This document shows, piece by piece, positions 48,345 to 57,399 of a stretch of 64,000 nucleotides of DNA. The notes beneath the pieces are model-generated. The model was not told where the DNA came from, did no database searches, and worked only from the letters and a program-made list of their open reading frames with translations. Every line of letters begins with the position of its first letter. Position 1 is the stretch's first letter. Location of the stretch: positions 1,488,001 to 1,552,000 of the forward strand of contig NC_013407.1 in assembly GCF_000024625.1 (NCBI RefSeq), read 5' to 3'. The position numbers were made by a program, and so were the translations under genes. The DNA is from Methanocaldococcus vulcanius M7 (lineage in GTDB: Archaea > AGJL01 > Methanococci > Methanococcales > Methanocaldococcaceae).

Positions 48345-48358
48345 GATATTTATATACT
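48345..48358 (-). promoter_or_regulatory. TATA box upstream of the rpl30e leader
   Basis: AAGTATATAAATAT on the minus strand, a near-ideal archaeal TATA element. It predicts initiation near 48325 and a leader of about 105 nt that contains the structured element. Confidence 0.65.
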
Positions 48359-48444
48359 TTTTGGACAGTTGAGTTAAAATTGATTTAAAAATACCAAACC
48401 CTTTTTATGCTCTAAAACGTTTTAGTTTTAAATTTTAAAAGATT

Positions 48445-48498
48445 CGGTCAGAGGGTAATTTCTCATCATAACTCAGCACATCGATGTCTCATCATCCC
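48445..48498 (-). ncRNA. C/D-box guide RNA between rpoA2 and rpl30e, D' guide matches the peptidyl-transferase loop
   Basis: Minus strand. Box C AUGAUGA (48495-48489), guide GACAUCGAUGUG, box D' CUGA (48476-48473), box C' AUGAUGA (48469-48463), guide GAAAUUACCCU, box D CUGA (48451-48448). The terminal stem is short (GG/CC). The D' guide pairs with the 23S peptidyl-transferase loop C2496-C2507 (E. coli numbers) with one mismatch against the E. coli sequence as I recall it, predicting methylation at U2500. The D target is not recognised. It could be processed from the rpo transcript or use a TATA-like TTTTAAAT near 48516-48523. Confidence 0.88.
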
Positions 48499-48565
48499 TT
48501 AAAAATAGTGAGGGGATTTAAAAGATACTCTCCCTAAACTCTTATCATCTTTTAATATAAAAACT

Positions 48566-50965
48566 TTACTCTTCCTCTTTATTTTTGCCTTCTTCATAGT
48601 CCCTGTCTATCATTAAATCAACACATCCTGTTCCTAAGTATATCGGTTTCCCAACAATAACGTTTTCTATAACTCCTTTTAACTTATCCACATCCCCCCT
48701 TTCAGCTGAGGCATAGAGATGTTTAACCGTCTCCTCGAATGCCGCTCTTGCTAAGACAGAACCTTTCTCTCCAGCAACTCCATGTCTTCCTATTGGTTTA
48801 ACCTCTCCATCAGCAGTCATAATATCTGCAACTAACATTAAGTGCCTTACATCTACCTCTAAACCCTGCTGCTCTAATGTGTTTCTCATCTCATTAATTA
48901 TAGCATTTCTCGCTGCCTCTATACCCAATACTTCCTGAATTTCAATAATATTGTTTGTTGTGGTTCTTGTTGTATCTACTCCTTCAATTTTAAAGACCTC
49001 TCTCAAATTAGATCCCTGTGAATATAGAACATACTCTTCTTTGCCATCTCTTTCCTCTTTTTTAACCAAGACCCTCTCAATTCCTGGTATCCCTTTTAAT
49101 TGTATGTTTTTGATCTTTGGGATTCTTTTTCTAAGTGCCTTTATTGAAGGTGTTTTTATTTTCAAGTATAAGGTGGATCCTTCAACGTCAATCTTAACTT
49201 TTAGCTTTTTCTTAATGGCTTCTACAACATTTTCAATAGTTAAGCCCCTATCGGCTAATCTCTCTTCATCTAACTCAACTTTTATTGATTGAGTCCAAAG
49301 ATCTATACTTATACTCTCAGCAATATTTCCTAAGGTTAAGCTTTCAATTTCTTTCGCTATTTGTTCAGCTTTTTCTCTGTTATTGTATTCTTCTTTTAGA
49401 TGTATAGTCATAATTGGTGTCGATGGCTCTTTTCTTGCATCCACAATCTCGATCATCCTTGGTAAACCCAAGGTAACGTTAATCTCCGCAACCCCTGCAT
49501 AGTGGAAGGTTCTCATTGTGTTGTGCGTTAAGATTCCTTCAAATGTGGTAAATGTTTCTAAACCCTCAACACTTATATCATAAACATATTTTTTATCATA
49601 ATCTATCTCTTCAATCTTAACAATCTCATCCCAAACAACATCACTCTCAACTGCCTTCTTTAATAACCAATACTCCTTTAAAGCCAAAATATTTATTCCT
49701 CTCTTAACTGCCAATTCCTCTATTCTTCTAAGGTGTCTTTGTAATATGCTTCTTCTAATTTCCTGCTTTCTTTCAAATTTCTTTAAAATTATTTCTGGAT
49801 AATTAACTTTTTCTCCTAACTTAGTTAGTGCATTTCCAATGGAAGGGATCATATCAATTGAATCATGAATATACCTTTTATTATCTAATTTATTTATCAA
49901 CTGGCTTAATTCATTATTTTTCTCTTCATCTGAAAATCCAATTTCTTCATAAAACTTTTTTATATAAGGTTTTGGTATTTCAACGATAAACTCTTCTTTT
50001 TTACTGTTGGATTTTTTATGTCTTTTTATAGTGTATATGGCAAATCTCGCTAACAATAATGAGATTCCATTAGCAACCTCTTTTGAATCTGAAGAAATCA
50101 TTATTTTTCCTAATTTAGTGTCTACAATTGCATTTTCATCAAAATATCCTTTAAGAAACCCTCTAACAAAGTCCCTGTTGCCTCCAAGTGCAAAGTCGGG
50201 TATCTTTTTAGATTGTGAAGCGAAGTAAGACATAATTGCACTATTATCCAACTTGTTCTTGGCTAAACAAACACCTATGTGGTATCCAAGATTATAATCT
50301 AAGATTATTGTTGAATTATTCTTAATATCTGATTCGTATAGATCTATTGCTTCAACACAGTTTGCTGGAACATGTTTTACGACCGGAAGTTTATCTCCAA
50401 CTTTCAACTCACTACCCTTAACTGGTATTATCTTGTTGTCTTTTCTTATAACAAATGAATGATAAGGTGTTGCAGTTATCTCCCTACCTGATTTTGTTTT
50501 TATTTTAATTAATTTTCCATTAGGTTTATGTCTTATACAACTGATTATCCTCTTCCAATGAACTTTTTCATCTTGATCTAAACTTAGGGCATATATCTCA
50601 ATCGGCAAATCACAAACCTCACTTTCTCCAATCTTTTCAACTCCAAACTTCTCAATCATGTCATCAACTAATTTCCCAATTTCAATCGCTCTAATATAAT
50701 CCCCTTCTTTGATTATAATTTTCTCTTCATACGGTAAAGACATCTGTGTTCCCGGTTCTCCAATGGATTGGGCAGCAACGATTCCCACTGCTTCATATGG
50801 CTCAACTAACGCATTTTCATAGGCCTTAACTACCTCATATATGATTTCCTCTACCATTTCATCCGTTATTTCCCTATCTTTTGAAAGTTTTTCAAACAAT
50901 TCATCTTTTAAGGATTTTGGCAGATTTAAACTGTCTATTTTCTTTCTGAGTGCTTCGATGTCCAT
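48566..50965 (-). CDS. rpoA2: RNA polymerase subunit A'' with intein
   Basis: 799 aa precursor; about 392 aa after removal of a 407-residue intein (residues 76-482). Extein segments AVGIVAAQSIGEPGTQM and TMRTFHYAGVAEINVTLGLPR form the bridge-helix/trigger-loop side of the active site, and the intein interrupts exactly between them. The C-terminal GEVKPIGRHGVAGEKGSVLARAAFE is conserved in A''. The start is ATG 50965 with AGGTGAGGCGC; a GTG inside that site is not the start. It is downstream of rpoA1 with a 163-nt gap. Confidence 0.96.
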   Translation of the reverse strand: MDIEALRKKIDSLNLPKSLKDELFEKLSKDREITDEMVEEIIYEVVKAYENALVEPYEAVGIVAAQSIGEPGTQMSLPYEEKIIIKEGDYIRAIEIGKLVDDMIEKFGVEKIGESEVCDLPIEIYALSLDQDEKVHWKRIISCIRHKPNGKLIKIKTKSGREITATPYHSFVIRKDNKIIPVKGSELKVGDKLPVVKHVPANCVEAIDLYESDIKNNSTIILDYNLGYHIGVCLAKNKLDNSAIMSYFASQSKKIPDFALGGNRDFVRGFLKGYFDENAIVDTKLGKIMISSDSKEVANGISLLLARFAIYTIKRHKKSNSKKEEFIVEIPKPYIKKFYEEIGFSDEEKNNELSQLINKLDNKRYIHDSIDMIPSIGNALTKLGEKVNYPEIILKKFERKQEIRRSILQRHLRRIEELAVKRGINILALKEYWLLKKAVESDVVWDEIVKIEEIDYDKKYVYDISVEGLETFTTFEGILTHNTMRTFHYAGVAEINVTLGLPRMIEIVDARKEPSTPIMTIHLKEEYNNREKAEQIAKEIESLTLGNIAESISIDLWTQSIKVELDEERLADRGLTIENVVEAIKKKLKVKIDVEGSTLYLKIKTPSIKALRKRIPKIKNIQLKGIPGIERVLVKKEERDGKEEYVLYSQGSNLREVFKIEGVDTTRTTTNNIIEIQEVLGIEAARNAIINEMRNTLEQQGLEVDVRHLMLVADIMTADGEVKPIGRHGVAGEKGSVLARAAFEETVKHLYASAERGDVDKLKGVIENVIVGKPIYLGTGCVDLMIDRDYEEGKNKEEE
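49520..50740 (-). mobile_element. Intein in RNA polymerase A''
   Basis: 407 codons, from Ser1 (SLPYEEKIII) to a C-terminal HN, followed by Thr as +1 extein residue. The block B motif is TPYHSFV and block F VYDISVEGLETFTTFEGIL. The LAGLIDADG region is decayed: the first dodecapeptide is LGYHIGVCLAKN without its acidic residue, the second FLKGYFDENA keeps Asp. Splicing residues are intact; homing activity is probably lost. An intein at this site in A'' is known from M. jannaschii. Confidence 0.95.
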
Positions 50966-51128
50966 GCGCCTCACCTGTTTTTCAAGTTCGATATGTTATG
51001 TTATTCTCCTTCTTTCTGTCAGTCCATCAATCATCTTAATTAAAAAAAGTTTTAAAGAGTTTAATTCAAAATCTCAATCCAAATAAATATCCATGAATGT
51101 TTAAATCAAGTATTTACCAGTTTATTGG

Positions 51129-54100
51129 CTATTTATTGTATCTCATTTTAACCTTGTCAATTATCCTGCTTATGTTAACTGCCTTTCCTCTATCTGCAAG
51201 TGTTGGATCTACACCATCTTCTCCATATTTAAATTGAATCATGATTCCTCTTGAGTCCCTAACCGTCTCATCAAACTCTGTTTTTAAGTCCTGTAAGGCA
51301 TTAATTAGTCGTCTCTGCATATATCCTGACTGAGCAGTTCTAACCGCCTGATCGACTAAACCTTCTCTTCCCCCCATAGCATGGAAGAAAAACTCTGTTG
51401 GGCTTAATCCTTTTTTATAACTACTTCTAACAAATCCGTGAGATCTTGCTCCTAAGTCCCCTTTTTCAAAGTGAGGTAGGACTCTTCCTCTGTATCCTCT
51501 AAATATCCTTCTTCCTCTAACTGACTGCTGACCTAAACATGCAGCCATCTGTGTTAAGTTTAAAATATTACCTCTCGCCCCAGTAAGTGCCATAATAACT
51601 GCATGGTTGTCCATCCCTAAGTGTTTTTCAGCTATTTTTCCTGCCTTATCTCTTGCCTCTCTTAAAACATTGTTTATGTGTGCCTCTCTTGATTCCTCCA
51701 AGTCAAGACCCGGAAGTAATTCAAGTTCCCCTCTTTTGTATTTTTCAATTATCTCATTAACTTTCTCTTCCGCCTCATCTAAAACTTTTTCAATCTCTTT
51801 TAATGCTTCCTCTGGCAGATCCTCATCATCAATGCCTGTTGTAAATCCTCTCAACATTATTGCTCTTATTGCCATCTTTGTAGATGAATCAAGGAATTTT
51901 CTTCCAGCTTCTGGGCCAAACTCTTTAACGATTGTATGCAATATCAAACCTGCTTCTGATCCATAACCGTTTTTATCGATAACTCCTTTAATTAACTCTC
52001 CATCTTTTATTACAACATAGGCATCATATTCGCAGTTTTCTTTTTTACAGACATCACATTTTTTACAGATCTTTGCCTTATACCTCAAATTCAATCCTTT
52101 TGGTAGTGCTTTGCTGAATATTTTCTTGCCAGAGTATAGTGGGATACCATTCTCCACCTTATCCGGCTCCCATAACTCATCCTTTATTCCTCCACTTCTT
52201 AAAATGAGGGTTGCTTCATCCTTTGTAAAGTAGTTTGAGGTTAAGAGATAAGCTCCTGAGATGAAGTCGTGTATAGCTCCAATTATTGGCCCTCCAAATC
52301 TTGGAGAGAGAATGTGTTTTTCCACAAGCATTAATGCCTCTGCCTCTGCTCTTGCCTCTTCTGACTGTGGAACGTGTAAGTTCATCTCGTCTCCGTCGAA
52401 GTCAGCGTTGTAGGGCGGGCAATTTCCTGTTAAAAAGCCGTTTGCAATGAAATTGTGTGTCTCTGAAGTTGTAGTTATGTCATAGACATAATCTACTTTT
52501 GTTTCTTCAATACTTACAATTTTTTCTTTTACAAATCCATTCTTAAGGCATTTCTCTTTTATAAACTCATCAAAAGTAATAAATTTGGTGTTATTTTCTA
52601 ACTTCTTAATGTTTCTGTCTTTTAGATATTTCTCTTTTGTAAGGAGGTATTCATAGGCATATCTTGCTAATGTTTCTTTTTTGTTAGCGTAGGTATAGCC
52701 AATTCTTCCAAAGAATTCTTTATGGTTGTATATTGAAGCGACATAAACTTTTGTTTTATATCCATCTTTTCTTAGGTTGCCTTCTTCAACCCTAACCTTT
52801 AATTCAATACCAAATTCTTTTAACATCTCTTTAATGTCTTTAATGAATCTATCTTCATCAAATATCTCTTCAATCTTAGCTATTTTAAACGTTAGCTCTT
52901 TAAACGAAGTTCCATGATTTCTAATTTTTGGGGTTGTTAATTCAGAACCGAAGTAGGCCGATAAAAACTCTTTCTTTATATACTTTGGAGCAGTTTTAAT
53001 CCAATTTGGAATGCCATACATCTTTTTAGTTTTATCTCCATCTACACAACCAAGTGCTTTTAATAGTATGCATAACGATTTTTTCCTAACTTCAAAGCTA
53101 TAACATTTACCTTTAATTATTCTTTTTCTGCCGTTGTAATCTGTTATTTCAGTTTCTCCTTCATGTAATTTTATCTCCTCTCCATCATAACCCAATTCTT
53201 TTAAGTCCTCTTTTATTGTTTTTAAATCCTCAATATCTCCTCTAAATACAACTCTTGAATTTTTATTGTTTATTATTAAAGAACCATCTCCCATTACATG
53301 TCCAACAATCCTTGCTAAGATTGATGCCTTTTGGTCGTTGTATGTCAAAGGAATTAACTTCCTATCTTTTAGCTCATTAATAACTTTGTTTTTGTAAGTT
53401 CCTCCAATGTCATCAATTACCTTCTTGATTTTTTCTTCATTAACTATTACTCTATTATCGTCTTCAAACATTGGGAAGTCATTTGGATAGATTATAAGTT
53501 CATCATCAACTTTTAAATCCCCACATCTCTTTTTGCCATTTGTTGTATAGAATGGATGGTCTTCTGTTGCTATAATTTCTCTTCCAAGTTCTGTTTTTAT
53601 TTTGTAAATCTTCTTTCCATACTCATCTGCTTTTAATTTCCAATAGTTGCTTAATGCTGTTAATTTTGGATTTAAATTATCTGAAGTTAAAACTTTGACA
53701 TCTTTCCATTTATCTTCTAAGTCCTTAATTTTAATTAATTTTCCATCTAACAACACAGTAGTGTCTCCATCAACACATACACAGAGATTGTGCCTAAATG
53801 TCCTGTATGGAAGAACTCTAACTCTATGGGCCATGATAGACATTCTGTGTAGAGATGGTTGTCTGTTGTATAGGACAATATCTCCATCCATCAAATGCCT
53901 TTCAACTATATCTCCTTCTTTTATATTTTCAGCCCAGAATTCTTTATTTCCTTCTGTTACTTTGACTTTATACTCTTGTTCTGTTCCATCCCTACCGATC
54001 ATTTTTCTTATAACATAATTAACTCCTGGATGTTTCTCTGATCCATTTCTAAGGAGTTTTCTAATTCTCTCAATGTTGTATTTTGTTACTTTCTCTGGAA

Positions 54101-55154
54101 CAGTTAATTCTTTTGCAATTATTTCCGGAACTCCCACTTCGTTAACACTGAGACATGGATCTGGGGATATAACAGTTCTTGATGAAAAGTTAACTCTTTT
54201 ACCAGCTAAGTTGTATCTAAATCTTCCTTCTTTACCTTTCAATCTCTGAGCTAAGGTTTTTAATGGCCTTCCGCTTCTGTGTTTGGCTGGTGGTATTCCG
54301 GGAGCTTCGTTGTCAAAGTACGTGTTAATGTGATACTGCAAAAGATTCCACAAGTCCTCAATAATCAAATTCGGAGCTCCTCCTTCGATATTTTCTTCTA
54401 ATCTATTGTTTATCCTAATAATATCTACTAACTTGTGTGTTAAATCATCTTCGCTCCTCTCTCCTGTGTCTAAGGTTATAGATGGTCTTACAGTTACAGG
54501 AGGAACTGGTAGAACTGTGAGAACCATCCACTCTGGTCTTGCAACCTCTGGATTTATTCCAAGTAGAATACAGTCCTCATCGGGGATTTTTTCTAATATT
54601 TCCCTTACATCTGAAGGGGTTAGTGTTTTTTCTTCATTTCCATCTATTTTATAGTATGTTGTTGGCTTTTCAAATTTTATATCATATTTCATCTCTCCAC
54701 AGTGAGGGCAGACGGTTATTTTTGATGCCTCTTTATAAACCTCCTCACAGACCTCCCACTTATTTCCACCATCTCTCTCTAATTTTTCCATTTTTTCTAA
54801 GATCTCTTTTCTTTTGGTCTCGCTTATTGCCACTCTACCACAGTGTGGACAAACTGCCTTTAATATTTTATAAATTGTTTTAGCAAATCCTATATGTATT
54901 ACTGGCTTAGCTAACTCAATATGCCCAAAATGTCCCGGACATTCTCCAATTCTTCCTCCACATGTTTTACAAACCAAACCAGGGTCTATAACTCCCAATC
55001 GTGGATCCATAAGCCCTCCGTCTATTGGATATCCGTCCTCATCGTAGGTATCTGGTGTAACGATCTTTGCAACAGACATTTGTCTAATGTAATCTGGAGA
55101 TAATAGCCCGAACATCATCTCTCCGATCTCTTTAGGAATTTCATATTTCTCCAT
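51129..55154 (-). CDS. rpoA1: RNA polymerase subunit A' with intein
   Basis: 1341 aa precursor; about 889 aa after removal of a 452-residue intein (residues 460-911). Zinc-binding CKTCGGRIGECPGHFGHIEL and CPHCG are at the N-terminus. The catalytic metal motif NADFDGDEMNLHVPQ follows the intein directly (NLCV / CPPYNADFDGD). The funnel and trigger regions continue to TARSGYMQRRLINALQDLK. The start is ATG 55154 with GGTGAT upstream. The intein sits at the most conserved point of the enzyme, so splicing is required for a working polymerase. Confidence 0.97.
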   Translation of the reverse strand: MEKYEIPKEIGEMMFGLLSPDYIRQMSVAKIVTPDTYDEDGYPIDGGLMDPRLGVIDPGLVCKTCGGRIGECPGHFGHIELAKPVIHIGFAKTIYKILKAVCPHCGRVAISETKRKEILEKMEKLERDGGNKWEVCEEVYKEASKITVCPHCGEMKYDIKFEKPTTYYKIDGNEEKTLTPSDVREILEKIPDEDCILLGINPEVARPEWMVLTVLPVPPVTVRPSITLDTGERSEDDLTHKLVDIIRINNRLEENIEGGAPNLIIEDLWNLLQYHINTYFDNEAPGIPPAKHRSGRPLKTLAQRLKGKEGRFRYNLAGKRVNFSSRTVISPDPCLSVNEVGVPEIIAKELTVPEKVTKYNIERIRKLLRNGSEKHPGVNYVIRKMIGRDGTEQEYKVKVTEGNKEFWAENIKEGDIVERHLMDGDIVLYNRQPSLHRMSIMAHRVRVLPYRTFRHNLCVCVDGDTTVLLDGKLIKIKDLEDKWKDVKVLTSDNLNPKLTALSNYWKLKADEYGKKIYKIKTELGREIIATEDHPFYTTNGKKRCGDLKVDDELIIYPNDFPMFEDDNRVIVNEEKIKKVIDDIGGTYKNKVINELKDRKLIPLTYNDQKASILARIVGHVMGDGSLIINNKNSRVVFRGDIEDLKTIKEDLKELGYDGEEIKLHEGETEITDYNGRKRIIKGKCYSFEVRKKSLCILLKALGCVDGDKTKKMYGIPNWIKTAPKYIKKEFLSAYFGSELTTPKIRNHGTSFKELTFKIAKIEEIFDEDRFIKDIKEMLKEFGIELKVRVEEGNLRKDGYKTKVYVASIYNHKEFFGRIGYTYANKKETLARYAYEYLLTKEKYLKDRNIKKLENNTKFITFDEFIKEKCLKNGFVKEKIVSIEETKVDYVYDITTTSETHNFIANGFLTGNCPPYNADFDGDEMNLHVPQSEEARAEAEALMLVEKHILSPRFGGPIIGAIHDFISGAYLLTSNYFTKDEATLILRSGGIKDELWEPDKVENGIPLYSGKKIFSKALPKGLNLRYKAKICKKCDVCKKENCEYDAYVVIKDGELIKGVIDKNGYGSEAGLILHTIVKEFGPEAGRKFLDSSTKMAIRAIMLRGFTTGIDDEDLPEEALKEIEKVLDEAEEKVNEIIEKYKRGELELLPGLDLEESREAHINNVLREARDKAGKIAEKHLGMDNHAVIMALTGARGNILNLTQMAACLGQQSVRGRRIFRGYRGRVLPHFEKGDLGARSHGFVRSSYKKGLSPTEFFFHAMGGREGLVDQAVRTAQSGYMQRRLINALQDLKTEFDETVRDSRGIMIQFKYGEDGVDPTLADRGKAVNISRIIDKVKMRYNK
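52422..53777 (-). mobile_element. Intein in RNA polymerase A' with penultimate glycine
   Basis: 452 codons, from Cys1 (CVDGDTTVLLDG) to GFLTGN, with Cys as +1 extein residue. Block B is TEDHPFY and block F VYDITTTSETHNFIANGF. The usual penultimate His is Gly, a variant I recall for the M. jannaschii A' intein, so splicing must proceed without it. The first LAGLIDADG motif ARIVGHVMGDGSL is good; the second (FLSAYFGSEL) lacks the acidic residue. The insertion is immediately before the catalytic NADFDGD segment. Confidence 0.95.
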
Positions 55155-55309
55155 AATCATCACCAGGCCTTAATTTTCACTTATAAATTTATTTATTAAC
55201 TTATTGGTTTATGATTAATTTATGATTTGTATGATTTAACCTGTGAGAATTTGAAATTCAAATAAAAGTTATAAGGTAGAAATAAAGATCATTACTTGCT
55301 TATTGCTTG

Positions 55310-57232
55310 TTATTGTTTATTTTCTTCTTTAATCTCACTCTTTTTTTCTTTTTCTTTTTCTAATTTATTAATAAAGTCCTCAAAATCCTCTAATTCTACT
55401 TTATCCTTAACTTTCATTCGAGGAAGTATGCACATACTTTTTAATTCATCCAATAGCAACTTAAATGCATAAGGTATCCTGACAAATGGAATTTTTTTGG
55501 AATTATATAGATTTTCAATCTCACCACAGATTGGACAATATTTTAACCCTCTTCTATAATCTAAGATAGCAAAGTCCCCACATTTAGAACATATACAAAT
55601 ATCATATGGATCTGATTCGTCCATAAGTCGCTCTTTTAATAGCATGGCTGCTCCATGTCCTATCAGAACATCTCTCTCCATCTCTCCAAATCTTAAACCC
55701 CCTTCTCTCGCTCTTCCTTCTGTTGGTTGCCTTGTTAGCACTTGAACTGGCCCCCTACTTCTTGCATGTATCTTTCCAGCAACTAAGTGATGTAGTTTCT
55801 GATAGTAAGCCACACCAATGTAGATCTCAACTTCAAACTTCTTTCCAGTTTTTCCGTCATACATTACTTCTTTACCATGAGATTCAAATCCTAATGCCTC
55901 TAAGGCCTTTCTTAGATCCCACTCCGTTTCTCCTGTAAATATCGTTCCATCAATTCTTCTTCCTTCTAATGATCCAACTTTTCCTCCGAGCATTTCCAAT
56001 AACTGCCCGACAGTCATTCTTGATGGAATTGCGTGTGGGTTTATAATAATGTCAGGAACAATTCCACTTTCTGTAAATGGGAGATCTTCCTGTGGAACTG
56101 TAAGTCCAATAACCCCCTTCTGCCCATGTCTTGAAGCGAACTTATCTCCTAACTCTGGAACTCTGAGATCTCTAACTTTAACCTTAACTAACCTATTTCC
56201 CTCTTTTGTTTCAGTTAGAATTACTTTATCCACATACCCTTCTTCTCCATGTCTAACAACAATCGATGAGTCCCTTCTTTGTGGTTTTACCTGTATTGTT
56301 ATTTCGTGCTCTTCCAAGAATCGTGGAGGAGAGGTTTTACCTACAATCACATCTCCTCCTTTTACATGTGATTCAACTGCAACAATTCCATCTTCTTCTA
56401 AATGCCTATAACACTCCTCAGATCTGTATCCTCTAACCCCTTTATCTGGAACTTCAAATCTATCCATCTGTCCTCCAGGGTATCTTCTCTCACATGTATC
56501 ATAGGTTCTAAAAAACGTACTTCTACCTAAACCTCTGTCAATTGCTGATTTATTAAAGATTATTGCATCTTCCATGTTGTATCCTTCATAACTCATAATG
56601 GCCACAACGAAGTTTTGTCCTGCTGGCCTTTTATCAAAACCTAAGATTTCTTGATGCTTAGTTCTAACAATTGGAACTTGTGGGTAGTGGAGATAATGTC
56701 CTCTTGTGTCTAATCTCCACTTTATATTGCTCATTGGTATTCCTAATGATTGTTTACCCATTGCCGCAGCCATCGTAATTCTTGGAGCAGAGTTATGCTC
56801 TGGATAAGGAGCAACCCCTGCACCGATACCTAATATTGTTAGTGGATCTATCTCTAAGTGTGTATGTTTTTCTGTCAATTCCTCTTCTGAAAGTGCAATA
56901 TATGCGTTTTCTTCTTCTTCTGCATCCAAATACTCTATAACTCCTTCTTTAACTAAGTCAGAGAAAGTTATTTCTCCTTTTTTTAATTTTTCAATATGCT
57001 CTTGTGTTAGTTTTGGCTTTCCATTCTCTACTACAATTAACGGTCTAACTATCCTCCCAGCATCCGTGTTTATGTGTATATCGTTGCTTTCTTCGTTATA
57101 TGCAACAGTTGTATTTTGTGGAAGTTCTCCTTGCCTTCTTCTTTCTCTCAAATAATTTACGAGTTCTTCTGGTTTTTCAGTAGTTCCAACTAATTTACCA
57201 TTAACATAGATGTTAGCTTCCCTTGATACCAA
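55310..57232 (-). CDS. rpoB1: RNA polymerase subunit B' (C-terminal half of split B)
   Basis: About 640 aa. It contains the catalytic-side motifs [50 protein letters not shown] and a zinc site [10 protein letters not shown] ... CPICG. The start is placed at TTG 57232, five bases after AGGTGA; the GTG of that site (57241) is in frame but lies inside it. The C-terminal tail is lysine- and glutamate-rich. B is encoded as B'' plus B', as in methanogens generally. Confidence 0.96.
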   Translation of the reverse strand: MVSREANIYVNGKLVGTTEKPEELVNYLRERRRQGELPQNTTVAYNEESNDIHINTDAGRIVRPLIVVENGKPKLTQEHIEKLKKGEITFSDLVKEGVIEYLDAEEEENAYIALSEEELTEKHTHLEIDPLTILGIGAGVAPYPEHNSAPRITMAAAMGKQSLGIPMSNIKWRLDTRGHYLHYPQVPIVRTKHQEILGFDKRPAGQNFVVAIMSYEGYNMEDAIIFNKSAIDRGLGRSTFFRTYDTCERRYPGGQMDRFEVPDKGVRGYRSEECYRHLEEDGIVAVESHVKGGDVIVGKTSPPRFLEEHEITIQVKPQRRDSSIVVRHGEEGYVDKVILTETKEGNRLVKVKVRDLRVPELGDKFASRHGQKGVIGLTVPQEDLPFTESGIVPDIIINPHAIPSRMTVGQLLEMLGGKVGSLEGRRIDGTIFTGETEWDLRKALEALGFESHGKEVMYDGKTGKKFEVEIYIGVAYYQKLHHLVAGKIHARSRGPVQVLTRQPTEGRAREGGLRFGEMERDVLIGHGAAMLLKERLMDESDPYDICICSKCGDFAILDYRRGLKYCPICGEIENLYNSKKIPFVRIPYAFKLLLDELKSMCILPRMKVKDKVELEDFEDFINKLEKEKEKKSEIKEENKQ

Positions 57233-57399
57233 GTTTTTCACCTAAAAATGTTATTTCTGGCAAATTTTTGAGATAATCATATAAGACCATACAAATAAGG
57301 ATTTCTAAAAAATTATATTTTTAAAATCAAGAGGTCTCAATTTACTCTAACTTTAATTTTTAATTTTAATTTTTGATTCTCATTTTATTTGGAAAATTT

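Noticed and set aside
50990-51040. Minus-strand GATGATTGATGGACTGA between rpoA1 and rpoA2, considered as a C/D-box RNA or a 12-codon mini-ORF
   Set aside because: Boxes too close for a guide, no C' or second D, and no ribosome-binding site for the mini-ORF.
54539-54883. Open frame opposite rpoA1 with hydrophobic translation
   Set aside because: Antisense shadow of a highly conserved gene.
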